Shown here piece by piece: positions 1 to 10,360 of a stretch of DNA of 64,000 nt. The stretch spans positions 5,592,501 through 5,656,500 of the forward strand of contig NC_091675.1 in assembly GCF_042453785.1 (NCBI RefSeq). The letters run 5' to 3'. Numbering within the stretch: the stretch's first letter is position 1; the number at the start of each line of letters is the position of its first letter. Source of the DNA: Malus domestica. Its lineage: Eukaryota > Streptophyta > Magnoliopsida > Rosales > Rosaceae. The notes below the pieces were generated by a model that was not told the DNA's origin, ran no database searches, and saw nothing but the letters and a program-made list of their open reading frames with translations. A program made the translations under genes and the position numbers.

Positions 1-305
1 TATTCTCTGTACCTCTTTCAAAATTTATGCCTAGTCTTATAATTGGGCCATACATTGTAGGTACAGATATGAGATCAAATGGATCTTCAAAGTCCCCTTC
101 TCTGATTTCCTTGTTAGGTACGGTTTTCTTGCAGTTACATCTTTTATCTCAACTCTCAGTGTATAGGCATAGAGTTATAGCATCATTATGTATAGACAGT
201 TTCATCTGTTATCCAATAATTCAAGACTCCGGCATCCGAAAATTATAATTTTTAAGTTCCTGGAACACAACCGCTGGCTTAATTGTAAGCTTCGTGCAAT
301 TGCAG

Positions 306-364
306 GTAGAATTGACCTGCAAGACACTGTGATACCGGAGGGCGATCCAAAGCAGGAAATCTAA
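306..364 (+). CDS. Terminal exon of an unidentified gene entering from the left
   Basis: After a pyrimidine-rich stretch and a TGCAG acceptor ending at 305, a frame reads RIDLQDTVIPEGDPKQEI and stops at TAA 362-364. Positions 1-305 look like the preceding intron, being T-rich with no convincing exon. The AT-rich sequence from 365 to about 780 fits a 3' UTR. The 18-residue tail is too short for me to identify the family. The exon call rests on the acceptor, the clean frame and the stop, with no upstream exon in the window to confirm phase. Confidence 0.5.
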
Positions 365-940
365 ATTTTGTACTGCACCGCGTGTACTTATTTTTCTTCA
401 TGCACGTAATCTGCAACAGAAGGCGTCGTTACTATTCAAGATTAGATTCGGCAACGTGCTTACACGAAGACATGAATAACAAGGTCAGCTCAAAGTTGAT
501 ATGATCTTGGGTGCTATTTCTTTTATGACACCACCCCAAATACGCCTTTGATGTGTAACTGTTGTAAAATCCATCACTCTTAAGCTAAACATTTATTCCC
601 GCTCCCCCTATTTTTCGGAGATCTGTTGTTTTAACATATAGAGATCCCCCTTTGGTACAAACTATCATTGTACATTAACAGGTTAATTCAGTTTTGTCTA
701 TCAGAATGGATACATGTTTGAACTTTGTATCACATTAGCAAGTTGTACGGATGCTGTGGCAAATTGAATTTGATACCAACGATACATTATTTTGATCGGT
801 GCGATGTTCTAACTGAGGGAGGAGGATTTGAACTTAGAATGTAAGGTGGGCAGGCACATTGTTCTGTTCAATTGGCCTTTGCTCACATTACGCCTCCATT
901 TGTTGTTGACAAAGTGGATAAGAGGACAAAAAATGAACTT
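365..940. other. Probable 3' UTR and intergenic DNA
   Basis: AT-rich sequence after the stop of the left-edge gene. I see no coding potential. The short open frames at 809-1058 are chance frames overlapping the MITE that starts at 950. Confidence 0.5.
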
Positions 941-949
941 ATTTTGGGG

Positions 950-1147
950 TAATGAGGATCCTCTCCGGATCCTCAAATTGTGTTCGTTCATCGTACATGG
1001 TGCGGTCATAAATCATTTAAAATATTTTTATTTAAAATTAAATATGAATAATACTTAACGAAAACTGATCGCATGATGTACGATAAACGAACATGATTTG
1101 ATTATCCTTAGATCCTCATATAGAGGATCCGGAGAGGATCCTCATTC
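950..1147. mobile_element. MITE family A, copy 1 (Mutator-like, 9-bp TSD)
   Basis: A 198-bp element flanked by an exact 9-bp duplication, ATTTTGGGG, at 941-949 and 1148-1156. The ends are inverted repeats of about 24 bp (left TAATGAGGATCCTCTCCGGA; the right end is its complement with one change). A second inverted pair, TGTTCGTTCATCGTACAT against its partner near 1077-1102, makes the element almost fully foldback. The 9-bp duplication is the hallmark of Mutator-like transposition. It has no coding capacity. Related copies lie at 3104-3299 and 28198-28400. Confidence 0.88.
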
Positions 1148-1156
1148 ATTTTGGGG

Positions 1157-1943
1157 GGCTTCACCTGTCCATTTGTTGTAGCAAAGAAAATCACTTATTC
1201 ATTTGTACACTCATTATTTTTGTGACAAGTGGCACCGCCAAACTTTGATGAATGCATATCTGTTGGCTTGCAATTATCAATGGTAGCTACATGCTCTTGG
1301 TGCCTTTCCCTTCTTTCTTTCTATGTTAGCTACTCATTTAATTAACTATGTAGTAACATAATATTTAGCCAAAACAATGTTTATAACTTTATGTGGTTAA
1401 GAACAATTAGATGATTACACGATTTTTGATAGATTCATTTTTCTAAAGATATTTTACAAGATATGATCAATTTTTATAAAGACGTTTTACATGGTAGATG
1501 GTTCCTAACTTCCTATTTTAAAGTTACATTGCATAATGTGAAAAAACGAGAAAAAATAAAAGAAATGCGTGCAAAGGTAATGTGGCTAGCTTTCTCAACC
1601 AATACAAATGATCTTGTAGATCTGAGTTTAACCAAGTTGACTATTGCAGTGTGCTACACCATTTACATTCAAGTTTGAATCTCCTCCTTATAGATTAGAT
1701 GAATTTAGTATAATAATCTTATCCTTTGTCAAAAAAGAATATTGAAGTGGTGAGTTCAAATTTTCTGCACTCAATTTGTGTATGTGGCTTCTCTGTTGTC
1801 TCTATCATTGATTGACACGAGTTATAAACTTAGCCCTCCTTATTTTTATTATTATAAACTTAACACGTGTCATTAATAATAATAATCAACGTCACAAATA
1901 AGCCACACGCAAAATGCGTGCATAGATTTGATCTCTGAATGGC
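1157..1943. other. Intergenic AT-rich DNA
   Basis: No gene recognised. The open frame at 1463-1678 has no family resemblance and no gene-like context. Confidence 0.5.
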
Positions 1944-2307
1944 TTTTTAGCTAAAATGGTCCATGAGATTTGCATAACTCCTCACTTTAATCCTTGAAAT
2001 TTGAAATCAATAGAATTGGTTATTGGGTTTGTCTATCATCAATTATTTTGGCCATTCCTTGAAAAATTTCCATTAAATAAGAATATAATGACCAAAATAC
2101 CCTTAATTTTTGTCAAATCATTTTGGCCCATTGTTTATTAAGTTGAGGGTATATTTGTCATTTTGATCCTTATTTAACATAATTTTGCACGGAATGACCA
2201 AAATGTTTGATGGTGAACAATCTCAGGAACCACTTCTATTGATTTCAAATCTCAAGAATCAAATTTATGTATTATGTAAATTTCAAAAATCATTTTGGCT
2301 AAAAAAA
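1944..2307. mobile_element. Foldback MITE, about 360 bp
   Basis: The left arm, from TTTTTAGCTAAAATGGTCC through TTTGAAATCAATAGAA to ATTTTGGCCATTCC, is the imperfect complement of the right arm ending ATTTTGGCTAAAAA. Each arm spans roughly 115 bp around an AT-rich centre. I could not define a target-site duplication. The long open frame at 2185-2775 crosses the right arm and the next repeat, so it is not a gene. Confidence 0.75.
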
Positions 2308-2589
2308 CCTATCTCAATTGGTTTTACAACCACCTATTTTCTTTTTGATGAGATGAAGTTGCTTTTAGTTGTAATGATGCCATCCATGAATTCTCATCGA
2401 GTAAGTACTAGGAAGCAGAGCTGTAAATATGTTCAATGTACCTCATCTAATAAGTGGTCCGATTCTGACTTGCCCAATTATCCCCTTGCAATTTTCTATG
2501 ATCCAGATACCAACTCATTTTTGGGGCCCTACTCACAGATATTTTTTATCCCGGATCTACATTTTTTATTTTTGTCTATTTTGAACTCA

Positions 2590-3094
2590 TATTTTAAAAG
2601 GAATTTTAACGAAAAACGTATGGTACTGTTTATTTTAATAAAAAAATTATATTTTTACACTAAAAAGTCAATTCTAGTACTATTTATTTTACCCTTTATT
2701 TTATCATTATTGTTAAAACTCAAAGTTTTCAGACTCTTTTCATTAGTTTTTCTTATTTTAAATTGTAATAAATAATACAATCAAATTATAATTGAAATAA
2801 AATCTTTAGAATAAATCAATGTTTTAACCAATAAAAAAATTAATAAAAATTATTTGAAGATATTATTTAATGAAAAATCATATTTTTACACTAAAAAGTC
2901 AATCATGGTACTATTTATTTTACCCTTTATTTTATCATTATTCTTAAAACTCAAAGTTTTCAAATTCTTTTCATTAGTTTTTCTTTTTTTAAATTGTAAT
3001 AACTAATACAATCAAATTATAATTGAAATAAAATCTTTAGAATAAATCAATGTTTTAACCAATAAAAAATTCATAAAAATTATTTGAAGATGTT
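2590..3094. repeat. Tandem duplication, 231-bp period, of a dispersed repeat
   Basis: Unit 1 (2650-2880) and unit 2 (2881 to about 3093) match closely. Both contain TATTTTTACACTAAAAAGTC, the phrase TACTATTTATTTTACCC and the tail ATTTGAAGAT. The repeat begins further left, near 2590. A diverged third copy is seen at about 28645-28800. Unit 2 is cut off exactly where MITE family A copy 2 has inserted. Confidence 0.8.
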
Positions 3095-3103
3095 GTCAAG
3101 TTT

Positions 3104-3299
3104 GAACGAGGATCCCAGAGATTCTAAAATTGTATCCGTTTATCGTCTATCCTGCAGTCAGATTTTGTCAGGTACTGTTCATGTTTAATTTTAAATAAAA
3201 AAAATTAAATAATTTATGACCACACGATGTATCATGAACGGATACGATTTGAAAATCTCCAGGATCCTCACAAAGAGAATTCGAAGAGGATTCTCATTC
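3104..3299. mobile_element. MITE family A, copy 2 (9-bp TSD)
   Basis: A 196-bp relative of the 950-1147 element, flanked by an exact 9-bp duplication, GTCAAGTTT, at 3095-3103 and 3300-3308. Termini GAACGAGGATCC and GGATTCTCATTC, and the inner pair TCCGTTTATCGTC with ATGAACGGATAC, match copy 1 in layout. It sits at the broken end of the 231-bp tandem repeat. Confidence 0.88.
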
Positions 3300-3308
3300 G
3301 TCAAGTTT

Positions 3309-4450
3309 GACAATAATTCTATTGCTACAAATTTATGTCATGTCAAGAATTGACATTTTTATTAAAAAAACGTTATTGTTGATGTGGATTTTTTTATATT
3401 TCTTTTAAAACTACTCCAAAATATCCCTAAAGAAGGGCCTAGAAAAAAAGAATCAAATTGCAAACTTTGTATTATTTAGTGAGGCAGAACTTTCATAAAA
3501 GTGACGGCATTTCTTTATCCCAACACGTCGTTTTCTATATTTTAAATTTCAGTGATTCCATAGGACCTCACCAAATTCAGATATTTATGTTTATGGAAGG
3601 TAATCAACAATGTTACCCCCACATTCATCTCACCGTTCATTTCAAACTTTCAACTTGGTTTTTAATCTGTTAATATTTTCGTATAATGTATTAATTTGCT
3701 GTCAACCGTCAAAAGAAATAAATTAATAAAGAGTTACTTTTGGATGTTAAAGTGAAGATAGCTAACAGATGTAAGACCGTATTCAATGGAAAATGTCAAA
3801 TTATTAGAGTTAAATTAAAATTGATGGTTGATGTGTCATCTGAATTTTTATGTCAAATTTTGTGTGTTGTCTAAATGAGTTGTTACATATTAATTTTCTA
3901 TTAATGTAGAGCTTTAAATGGTTATATTTGTTAAAAAAATTGTTGAAACAATATTGGTTGCAATGTTAGTGGAATAACAGACACACCATTAAGCTAATCA
4001 AAAATAAATTTGACGGTGATGACAAATTTGACTCCTAAATACAAAAGCTTTAAATTCAGTAAGCAAATAACACTTTAGTTTGAAGAATTTTTTATGTCAA
4101 ATTTGCACAATCATATCTTCACCTAGGATTTAATATCTCTTTTAGAGATGCTCTATTAATTTGAAAATGACGGATAAATTGGCACTTTTTTACCCATTAA
4201 GAATGCTCGTAACCAAACTAAATGATGACGGAAAAATAGAACATTAATTAAAACGATGAAAAAATAAATTTTTTATTATTAGACCGATCAAAATTAGATA
4301 TTTACAGTGTTACATCAATAAGATATTAAAGATATAGAAATGAGATAACGATAATATAGTGAAGACTAATTATTTCGAGATTTGAAAAAATGAGAGAAGG
4401 CTATGCGTTTGATTGGTCGATAATACGATTAGATTAATATTCGAGAAATA
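3309..4450. other. Intergenic AT-rich DNA with a probable degenerate MITE
   Basis: No gene seen. Around 3775-4160 the phrases GTCAAATT, GTGTCATC and AGAGATGCTCTATTAA resemble another MITE type, of which a second member seems to lie at 40275-40585. Ends are not defined. Confidence 0.4.
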
Positions 4451-4456
4451 ATACGC

Positions 4457-4723
4457 AAAATATCTTTGACCTCAGAAGCTCAAAACGAAGAAACCAAACA
4501 AATATCAAGACGAAAAAGATAGGACCACCGACCGGACCCGAAAGGGAAAGAGCGCGCGCCAAGAGGCGTGTGGGTTGACAGTAAAAAGTGGGGATGCCAC
4601 GTAATCCAGAAAGATCGAAAACCAAATCGACAAAAGATATTTTGGAGGCCTCCAATAAATATCTGGGCTGCCCCCATCGAACCCGGGAGTGACGTGGCGA
4701 CGCCATGGCCCCATGACACGTGT
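4457..4723 (+). promoter_or_regulatory. Promoter of the COR27/28-like gene: evening elements, CRT/DRE, ABRE and G-box
   Basis: Motifs seen directly: evening element AAAATATCT at 4457-4465; the same motif on the minus strand at 4635-4643; a near-match TAAATATCT at 4656-4664; CRT/DRE core ACCGAC at 4527-4532; ACGTGGC at 4692-4698; and a palindromic G-box ACACGTGT at 4716-4723. By established knowledge evening elements bind CCA1/LHY/RVE clock proteins, CRT/DRE binds CBF factors in cold, and G-box/ABRE binds bZIP or bHLH factors including HY5 and PIFs. Together they predict a clock-gated, cold- and light-responsive promoter. That fits the gene identity, which was assigned independently from its protein. 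Confidence 0.75.
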
Positions 4724-4918
4724 AAAAGGCATGACAACTGTACGGTTTCGTTCCCATCACCGCCTCCAAAAGGCCCAAAACCCCCATCGCATTTTAATTC
4801 CTCAAACTCTTTCCTCTTTCGTCTCCTTCTCGAATCATCTGAAAATTTTCGGAACTCCAAAAAAAAAATTAAAAATTAAAAATTCTTAGATTCTGAGAGG
4901 TGGGTGTTCTTGGTAGTT

Positions 4919-6856
4919 ATGGATAATTTCAGTGGGGGAGAGTTGAAGGTTTCTATGCAGACCGGTGAGCGGCTGGGCGGGGTTGCTGCGGCGGCGGAGG
5001 ACCCTCCTTCCGACGGCTTGGTACATCCCCTTTTTTTTTTTTTTTTGCTGAAAAATCATTACTTGGATCTTTTTCGGTGTTTCCCATTTCTTAGTTTTGA
5101 GAATTACAAATTTTTGCAGGAATAATAAAACCCAGTTAAACTTAAATTTGTTTTAGAAAGTCTTCATCTTTGAGCTGGGATCTAACGGAAATTGCACCCA
5201 GATGGGGTTGACTTATTTTATAGATTTTTGTAAATAATTAGAATATAAGATCCTTGGTATATTATTATTTTTTTTTTCCCAATCCTTCTTAGGTTCTTAT
5301 ATTAATTGGAAATCTGATATATGTCATGCTACTGCTCATCTGGGTAAATATGAATTGAATGTCAAATTTTCCTTTATGATATTTATGCAAGTAATATATT
5401 GTCAGTGTATGAAATTGTTTGTGTTAGTTTGAATGTGTTCTGAAGATTTTGTGATGATTGTGTGCAACTGGTATTAGGGTATGGCGGCTCGGACTGAAAC
5501 TATGTCTACAGAATGGACGGATGAGAAACACAGCATGTACCTCAAATCCATGGAAGCATCATTTGTTAACCAGTTGTATAATTCCATGGATTCGCGTGGT
5601 CAGAACTCGCAGAAGGGGAATTCATCGCATCCGAAATTGTCAAGGCAAAAGCAACCCCAGTTTAATTCTCGTGCCCCTTCCGGCCGGGTCTGAACTCAAT
5701 CTATTACTTTAAATGGATTATGGATTTTCGTGTTGTATTGTATGATTACGGTTAATTCATTGGGAGTTATTTGTTTACTGCAGTTTAAGGTACTAAGAGG
5801 CGGTTGCTGGCAGAAAATCAATTTTGTAAGAGCTGAGGCTGAAGCAAGGGCAGATGAAGATCTTCTGGCGAATCCGTGGTTCCTGCACTTTAGATCTGCC
5901 GGCAAGCCCAAAGATTTTGAATCTCCCATTGTCCAAGAACTGGATGCATCACTATGTGAAGAAGTCGAAGTCGATTCAAGTAGGAAGAAGGAAATGACGG
6001 GTGCACCAGCTACATGCTCGAAGCAGTTTCATGCATCTCACTCTCAGTTGCGCCATCAGGATATGGTTGGAAGCAACACAGGTGCTCTCAGCTACACTTT
6101 GGTGTGTTTGCTGGAAGATTTTTGCCTAACTGTGTCTCGCATTGATTTTCTGCTCTGGTGGTATTGATTTTATGTCTTTTGCTGTGCATGTCTTGCGTTC
6201 CATGCTATGCATTTACTCGATGATCCTTACACAGAAGAAACAAATAGTTCCACCTACCATAGTTTTTGACCGAATGGAGATTCAAAACCTTAAATTGATT
6301 AGTGAAATATGGTGCCTCATTCATTCAGTCTTGAATTTTTATCTTTTAAGATTTGAACTCAGTTATAGTCATTGTGAAGTAGTTGCGATTTAGATGGCCC
6401 GAACATAGAAATGTAGAATAATGGAAATATGGTTGGACATCTTTCATGCGTTTTGCAGACAAGATTCAGTTTCAGCGTCGCAAAGTAACGATAAATGTTA
6501 GTCCATTAAGGCCGAATGGATCATAATTTGTACTCTCTCTGTACAATTGTCTGAAACTAGAGTTCTATCTATATCTTATACATCCCAAAAAGTATTGACC
6601 CATATTTTATTTATTCTTGCAGAGGTCTCGGATCAGAATTTTGTCGATGAAGATATTAAAGAAAAAGCAGTTGGTTCATGTGATGGTAAGAGGATGAAAA
6701 CTCTTATACTTAATACCTCAAGTAACGATCAGGTAATGTCTTCAATGCATTATGCTACTACCATACGATCATATCATGTGGGGATGGAGTCCTAAAATTG
6801 TTGTTCTCTTTCTGCAACTTTAGGTTGTTCCACTCCGCAAGCCTGCCGGTACCTGA
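4919..6856 (+). CDS. COR27/COR28-like cold- and clock-regulated protein
   Basis: Five exons, all with GT-AG introns and matching phases: 4919-5020, 5478-5687, 5784-6081, 6623-6732 and 6824-6856. They encode 250 aa. The start is the first ATG after the promoter. Residues 46-69 (EWTDEKHSMYLKSMEASF, then VNQLYN), FKVL..WQKIN at 105-117, NPWFLHF at 134-140, EVSDQNFVDE at 204-213 and a DQVVPL tail are the conserved blocks I know from Arabidopsis COR27 and COR28. Length also agrees (about 250 aa). Those proteins are small nuclear regulators, induced by cold and light with night phase, that act on the clock and on COP1/HY5/PIF signalling. The C-terminal VVPL could be a COP1-binding VP motif (inference). 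No DNA-binding domain is visible. AATAAA near 7359 may end the transcript. Confidence 0.85.
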
Positions 6857-7417
6857 CGATGTAACTAAGAATAGTATACTATTGCTACAGCTAGAGGAAA
6901 GGAGACCGTGTAAGAGAAAATGGATGCATTGGACGATTATTCTGTAACCTACGAAATTATGGATGGATATTGGAGACTGCAGATGGTCGCTAGACACCGA
7001 GTTTAAAGTGCTGTTGCCTGCACGCATACTTTAGTGTGTATGTCAATGGGAGAGGTGGAGAGGTAGATAAAATTCAATCAAGGCATTTGTTCATATGTTT
7101 TGAACATGAGTACAAGTGACATCGGAACAGCAGGAGTAGGAATCGGGTGCCAGAATGTGCTGTTATTATGCCTGTATAGATTTGGTTCGTCTCATTAGTC
7201 ATTGTTCTTGGTACCATTGCCGATTACCTAGTACTGTATTGATTGAATGTTGTATCTCATTTTTTTTCGGGCAAGGCGGAAACCGGCAGTTCAGACAGGT
7301 TATTGTCTACTGCGGCCGGGCCTTGTGCGCTGCAATGACTGTTGAACCAAGCCTGAAATAAAGTAAAAGCAACCCTTTAGGAAGTATTTGTTAAATTTTC
7401 TGTGGCTAACTATTTGT
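6857..7417. other. 3' UTR and spacer up to the LTR element
   Basis: Sequence downstream of the COR27/28-like stop, with a candidate AATAAAG polyadenylation signal near 7359. The LTR element begins about 60 bp after it. Short open frames here have no support. Confidence 0.45.
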
Positions 7418-7671
7418 TGTAAGTTGTGAGTGTCAAAGAACATGTGCTCACTGTTTCTTGATATACAGTTAACTTGGTCAATCTGAGTTAATGGTTGAGA
7501 AAATTATGGAGCCTTATCTGGTTAGGTTTAGGAATCCTAATTTAGTGTAATTAATCATGAAAACCTTAATTAGTTGACAAAAAATTCGTTACCATCTAAG
7601 ACTCTAATGAAATCCTAATTGATTTGGAATATCTCTTTAATCAGTTAATAGGCCGGATTAAAGGGATGAGC

Positions 7672-7711
<40 letters not shown>

Positions 7712-7953
7712 TAGGAGGTTCCTGCACTCACAGTATTATCCTATTCTAGTGCAAAATCCTATTTCTGTGCACAAGGACTCTCGGCTGCTGGAGTGTAGAA
7801 GTTCCTCCTTGAAAGCCTAGCAGTCATGGCTTCTTCTTCCTCCGCTTTGGAAGATAAGTTTATTTCCCTTTAATTGTTTGATTGGTTTATTGTAGTTATA
7901 TTTATTATATCTGTGATCCTAGTAACTTGTTGATTTTCATATTACATCTTACA
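7418..7953 (+). repeat. 5' LTR
   Basis: A 536-bp LTR with TGTAAG/CTTACA ends. It contains a GT/TA microsatellite near 7672-7712. Close to its 3' end is a 15-codon frame (ATG 7826, MASSSSALEDKFISL) that is also kept in the 3' LTR with two changes. Confidence 0.88.
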
Positions 7954-7955
7954 TG

Positions 7956-7967
7956 TGGTATCAGAGC
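7956..7967 (+). other. Primer-binding site, initiator tRNA-Met type
   Basis: TGGTATCAGAGC begins two bases after the 5' LTR. This is the common plant LTR-element primer-binding site. Confidence 0.85.
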
Positions 7968-8391
7968 AACTCAACTTGTCTAGGATTCAGAAGTTCCACG
8001 ATCATATGGTTCGTTTTGAATATATTGAAATTATTTCTGCATGTACTGTACTTTGTTCCTTGTCTGCAGATACAAATCTGTTAGGGAATTTGCAAAGCTT
8101 GGGGTTTGGATTATAGGTATCTGTTTGAACTTTGAACAAATTTTGACAAACTGAAGGCATAATTAGTTTGTGTTTTAGTTAAATGTCTTATACTTATCGA
8201 TCCTGAGGCTTCCGCTTATTTTTAGAGTATTTTTATAATTACTTTTCTGACTTCATGACTCTCATGTAATTATCAAAATGGTTTTGTTTTGCTTTCATGG
8301 GAAGACGTGAAAATGAGTTTTCTTAGCCATGTCGTGATATTAAGAAGAAAATCAGATTGCTTTGTTTATAGCTATACTTATTTGATGAAAG

Positions 8392-8392
<1 letters not shown>

Positions 8393-8458
<66 letters not shown>
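8393..8458. repeat. (TA)n microsatellite
   Basis: About 33 uninterrupted TA units inside the LTR element interior. Confidence 0.97.
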
Positions 8459-8463
<5 letters not shown>

Positions 8464-9814
8464 GCATTGAATTTTGATCTTCGTCTGGTTAATTTGATAA
8501 TTTCTTCTTAATTTGTTGTGACCTTAATTAATATGTGAGTATATTATCAATTTCTGGAGTTTGGAGGCTTGTCACAATTTGCATCTAAATAGTTTGATTT
8601 AATTATTTTAATATGATTAATATCAAGATTGACTTGGATGGCATTGTTGTAGCTGCTGGGCAATGTTTAGGGTTCCTTGTTTTGGAATCCTATTTACAAT
8701 AATAATTACTATGGCTTCTCATGGTGTTTCAAATTTTTATCTCACACACTGGTCATCGGCAAGCCGTTCTTTAGTGACTACTCACGTTGTCAATGGTCAA
8801 GTTTAAAATTTTGGTCATTTTCCGAGTCTTTCGGCGAGAATCACTTGCCATTAGGAAACATGGGTATGATTTAATTGAATTATGCTTTTGAATAAATTAC
8901 ATGATATCGATTATATTCAAACTCTTATATATAAATCCTTCTACGGATTAATATGGAATTTTGTTATGAGTTCGTGAGGTTTGTCTTCTTGTTTTCCCTC
9001 TTTTCTGTGTATACATGGAACCTCTCAAATAATCCTATCGTTATGTGTTTCTGGGATTTTCATGCTTCCGCTCACTCTTATTCTATTATTTTTCATGAAT
9101 CTATTACCCTTGTATTAAAGAGAAGAATTGAAGTGGTAGTGTTGAGATTTTTTGCCTATAGTAACTTATATTTTAACTACATCGGCTTATTGATTGCATG
9201 ATTAAATATTGTAGTTCGGTCCATAATTTTTGGAATAATGAATTAAAAGGACTAGTGTGGCTTTTGCATTGAACTTTGATATGGTTACCAAATTTGGATA
9301 TTTTGCTGATGTAGACTTTAAGCGAAGTTGTCTTTATAACTAAATCCTTTTCTTTTATGGTGAAAAGGGATGCCTTGTTTGTAGTAATCACCAAAAGAAT
9401 GAATATTTGTTACCTATTTGCATTTTGTGTCGCAAATATATAGTGAATGGTCATTCTTTAGCCAAATTCTCATCAATGCATATGTATCTCATTTTATTGT
9501 GATCTGATTAGAAGATTTTGTAAATTTCATTCACCGTTCCAGAACAATAATTTGATAAATTTTCCTATCTCCAATTTTGATGAAATTATGTCATGTTATG
9601 TTATATAATGAATTCTATACATGCAAAAATTTTCATGTCTTTTGGACAAGAAATGGATTTATGGTAAATTTTTAAGTGTGTTTGTAATATTATTTTGATA
9701 TATTTATGTAATTGATAAATTCATGAAATTTTAGTATGATATACATTGAGATATTTATTTTAAATCTGGAAATTTTGACGAGCATTGGTTTGCAAATGAA
9801 TTATTGGTGTTTTT

Positions 9815-10360
9815 TTTTTTATGTCGGGACTGTCCTGCAGAATTTACGCAGCTTCTGCAGCACATTCCATTTCGATTTTATTTTTAGCCCACTTATAAGA
9901 TTGAAAAAATTATGGAACTTTTGGTGACAATAAATGTATATGTCTACTTCATTTCTGGAAACTCTCATGCATGTTGGAGACAAATTGAATTTCTGGTGAT
10001 TTATTTAGTCCCCGGTATGTACTGTAGAATTTTGCCGTTTCTGCAGCACATCCAATTTCTAATTTTCTTTTAGTACACTTGTAATGTCTCAAAAATTATG
10101 AAATTTTGGGAATTAACAGCTTTGTATGTTTACTTTATGTCTGAAAATTTTCATGCATATCGGATGAACAATGAATATTTGGTGATTTTGTAATCTCAGG
10201 TCTGTACTGAACCTTTTTCTGCAGTTTCTGCAGCACCTCCATTTTCGAATTCAGTTTTGGCTCGCTTATAAAATTTTAATAATCATGAAATTTTGCGAAA
10301 TAGTAGCCTCATACTTGAAAATTTTCATGACAACCTAGCAAGAATTGAGTTTTCAGTGAA
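9815..10360. repeat. Three diverged tandem units of about 185 bp inside the LTR element
   Basis: Units start near 9821, 10006 and 10192. Each carries a phrase like CTGTCCTGCAGAATTT or GTACTGTAGAATTTTGCC, then TTCTGCAGCAC, then a CACTTATAA-type stretch, ATTATGAAATTTT and GAAAATTTTCATGCAT. They are too diverged and too full of stops to be coding. A weaker unit may precede them near 9600. Confidence 0.65.

Noticed and set aside
2185-2775. 196-codon plus-strand open frame
   Set aside because: Crosses a MITE arm and a tandem repeat; composition is Phe/Leu/Lys-rich, as expected of AT-rich repeats.
4434-4889. Overlapping open frames on both strands (75-126 codons) before the COR27/28-like ATG
   Set aside because: They cover a GC-richer promoter and 5' UTR, have no family resemblance, and overlap each other.
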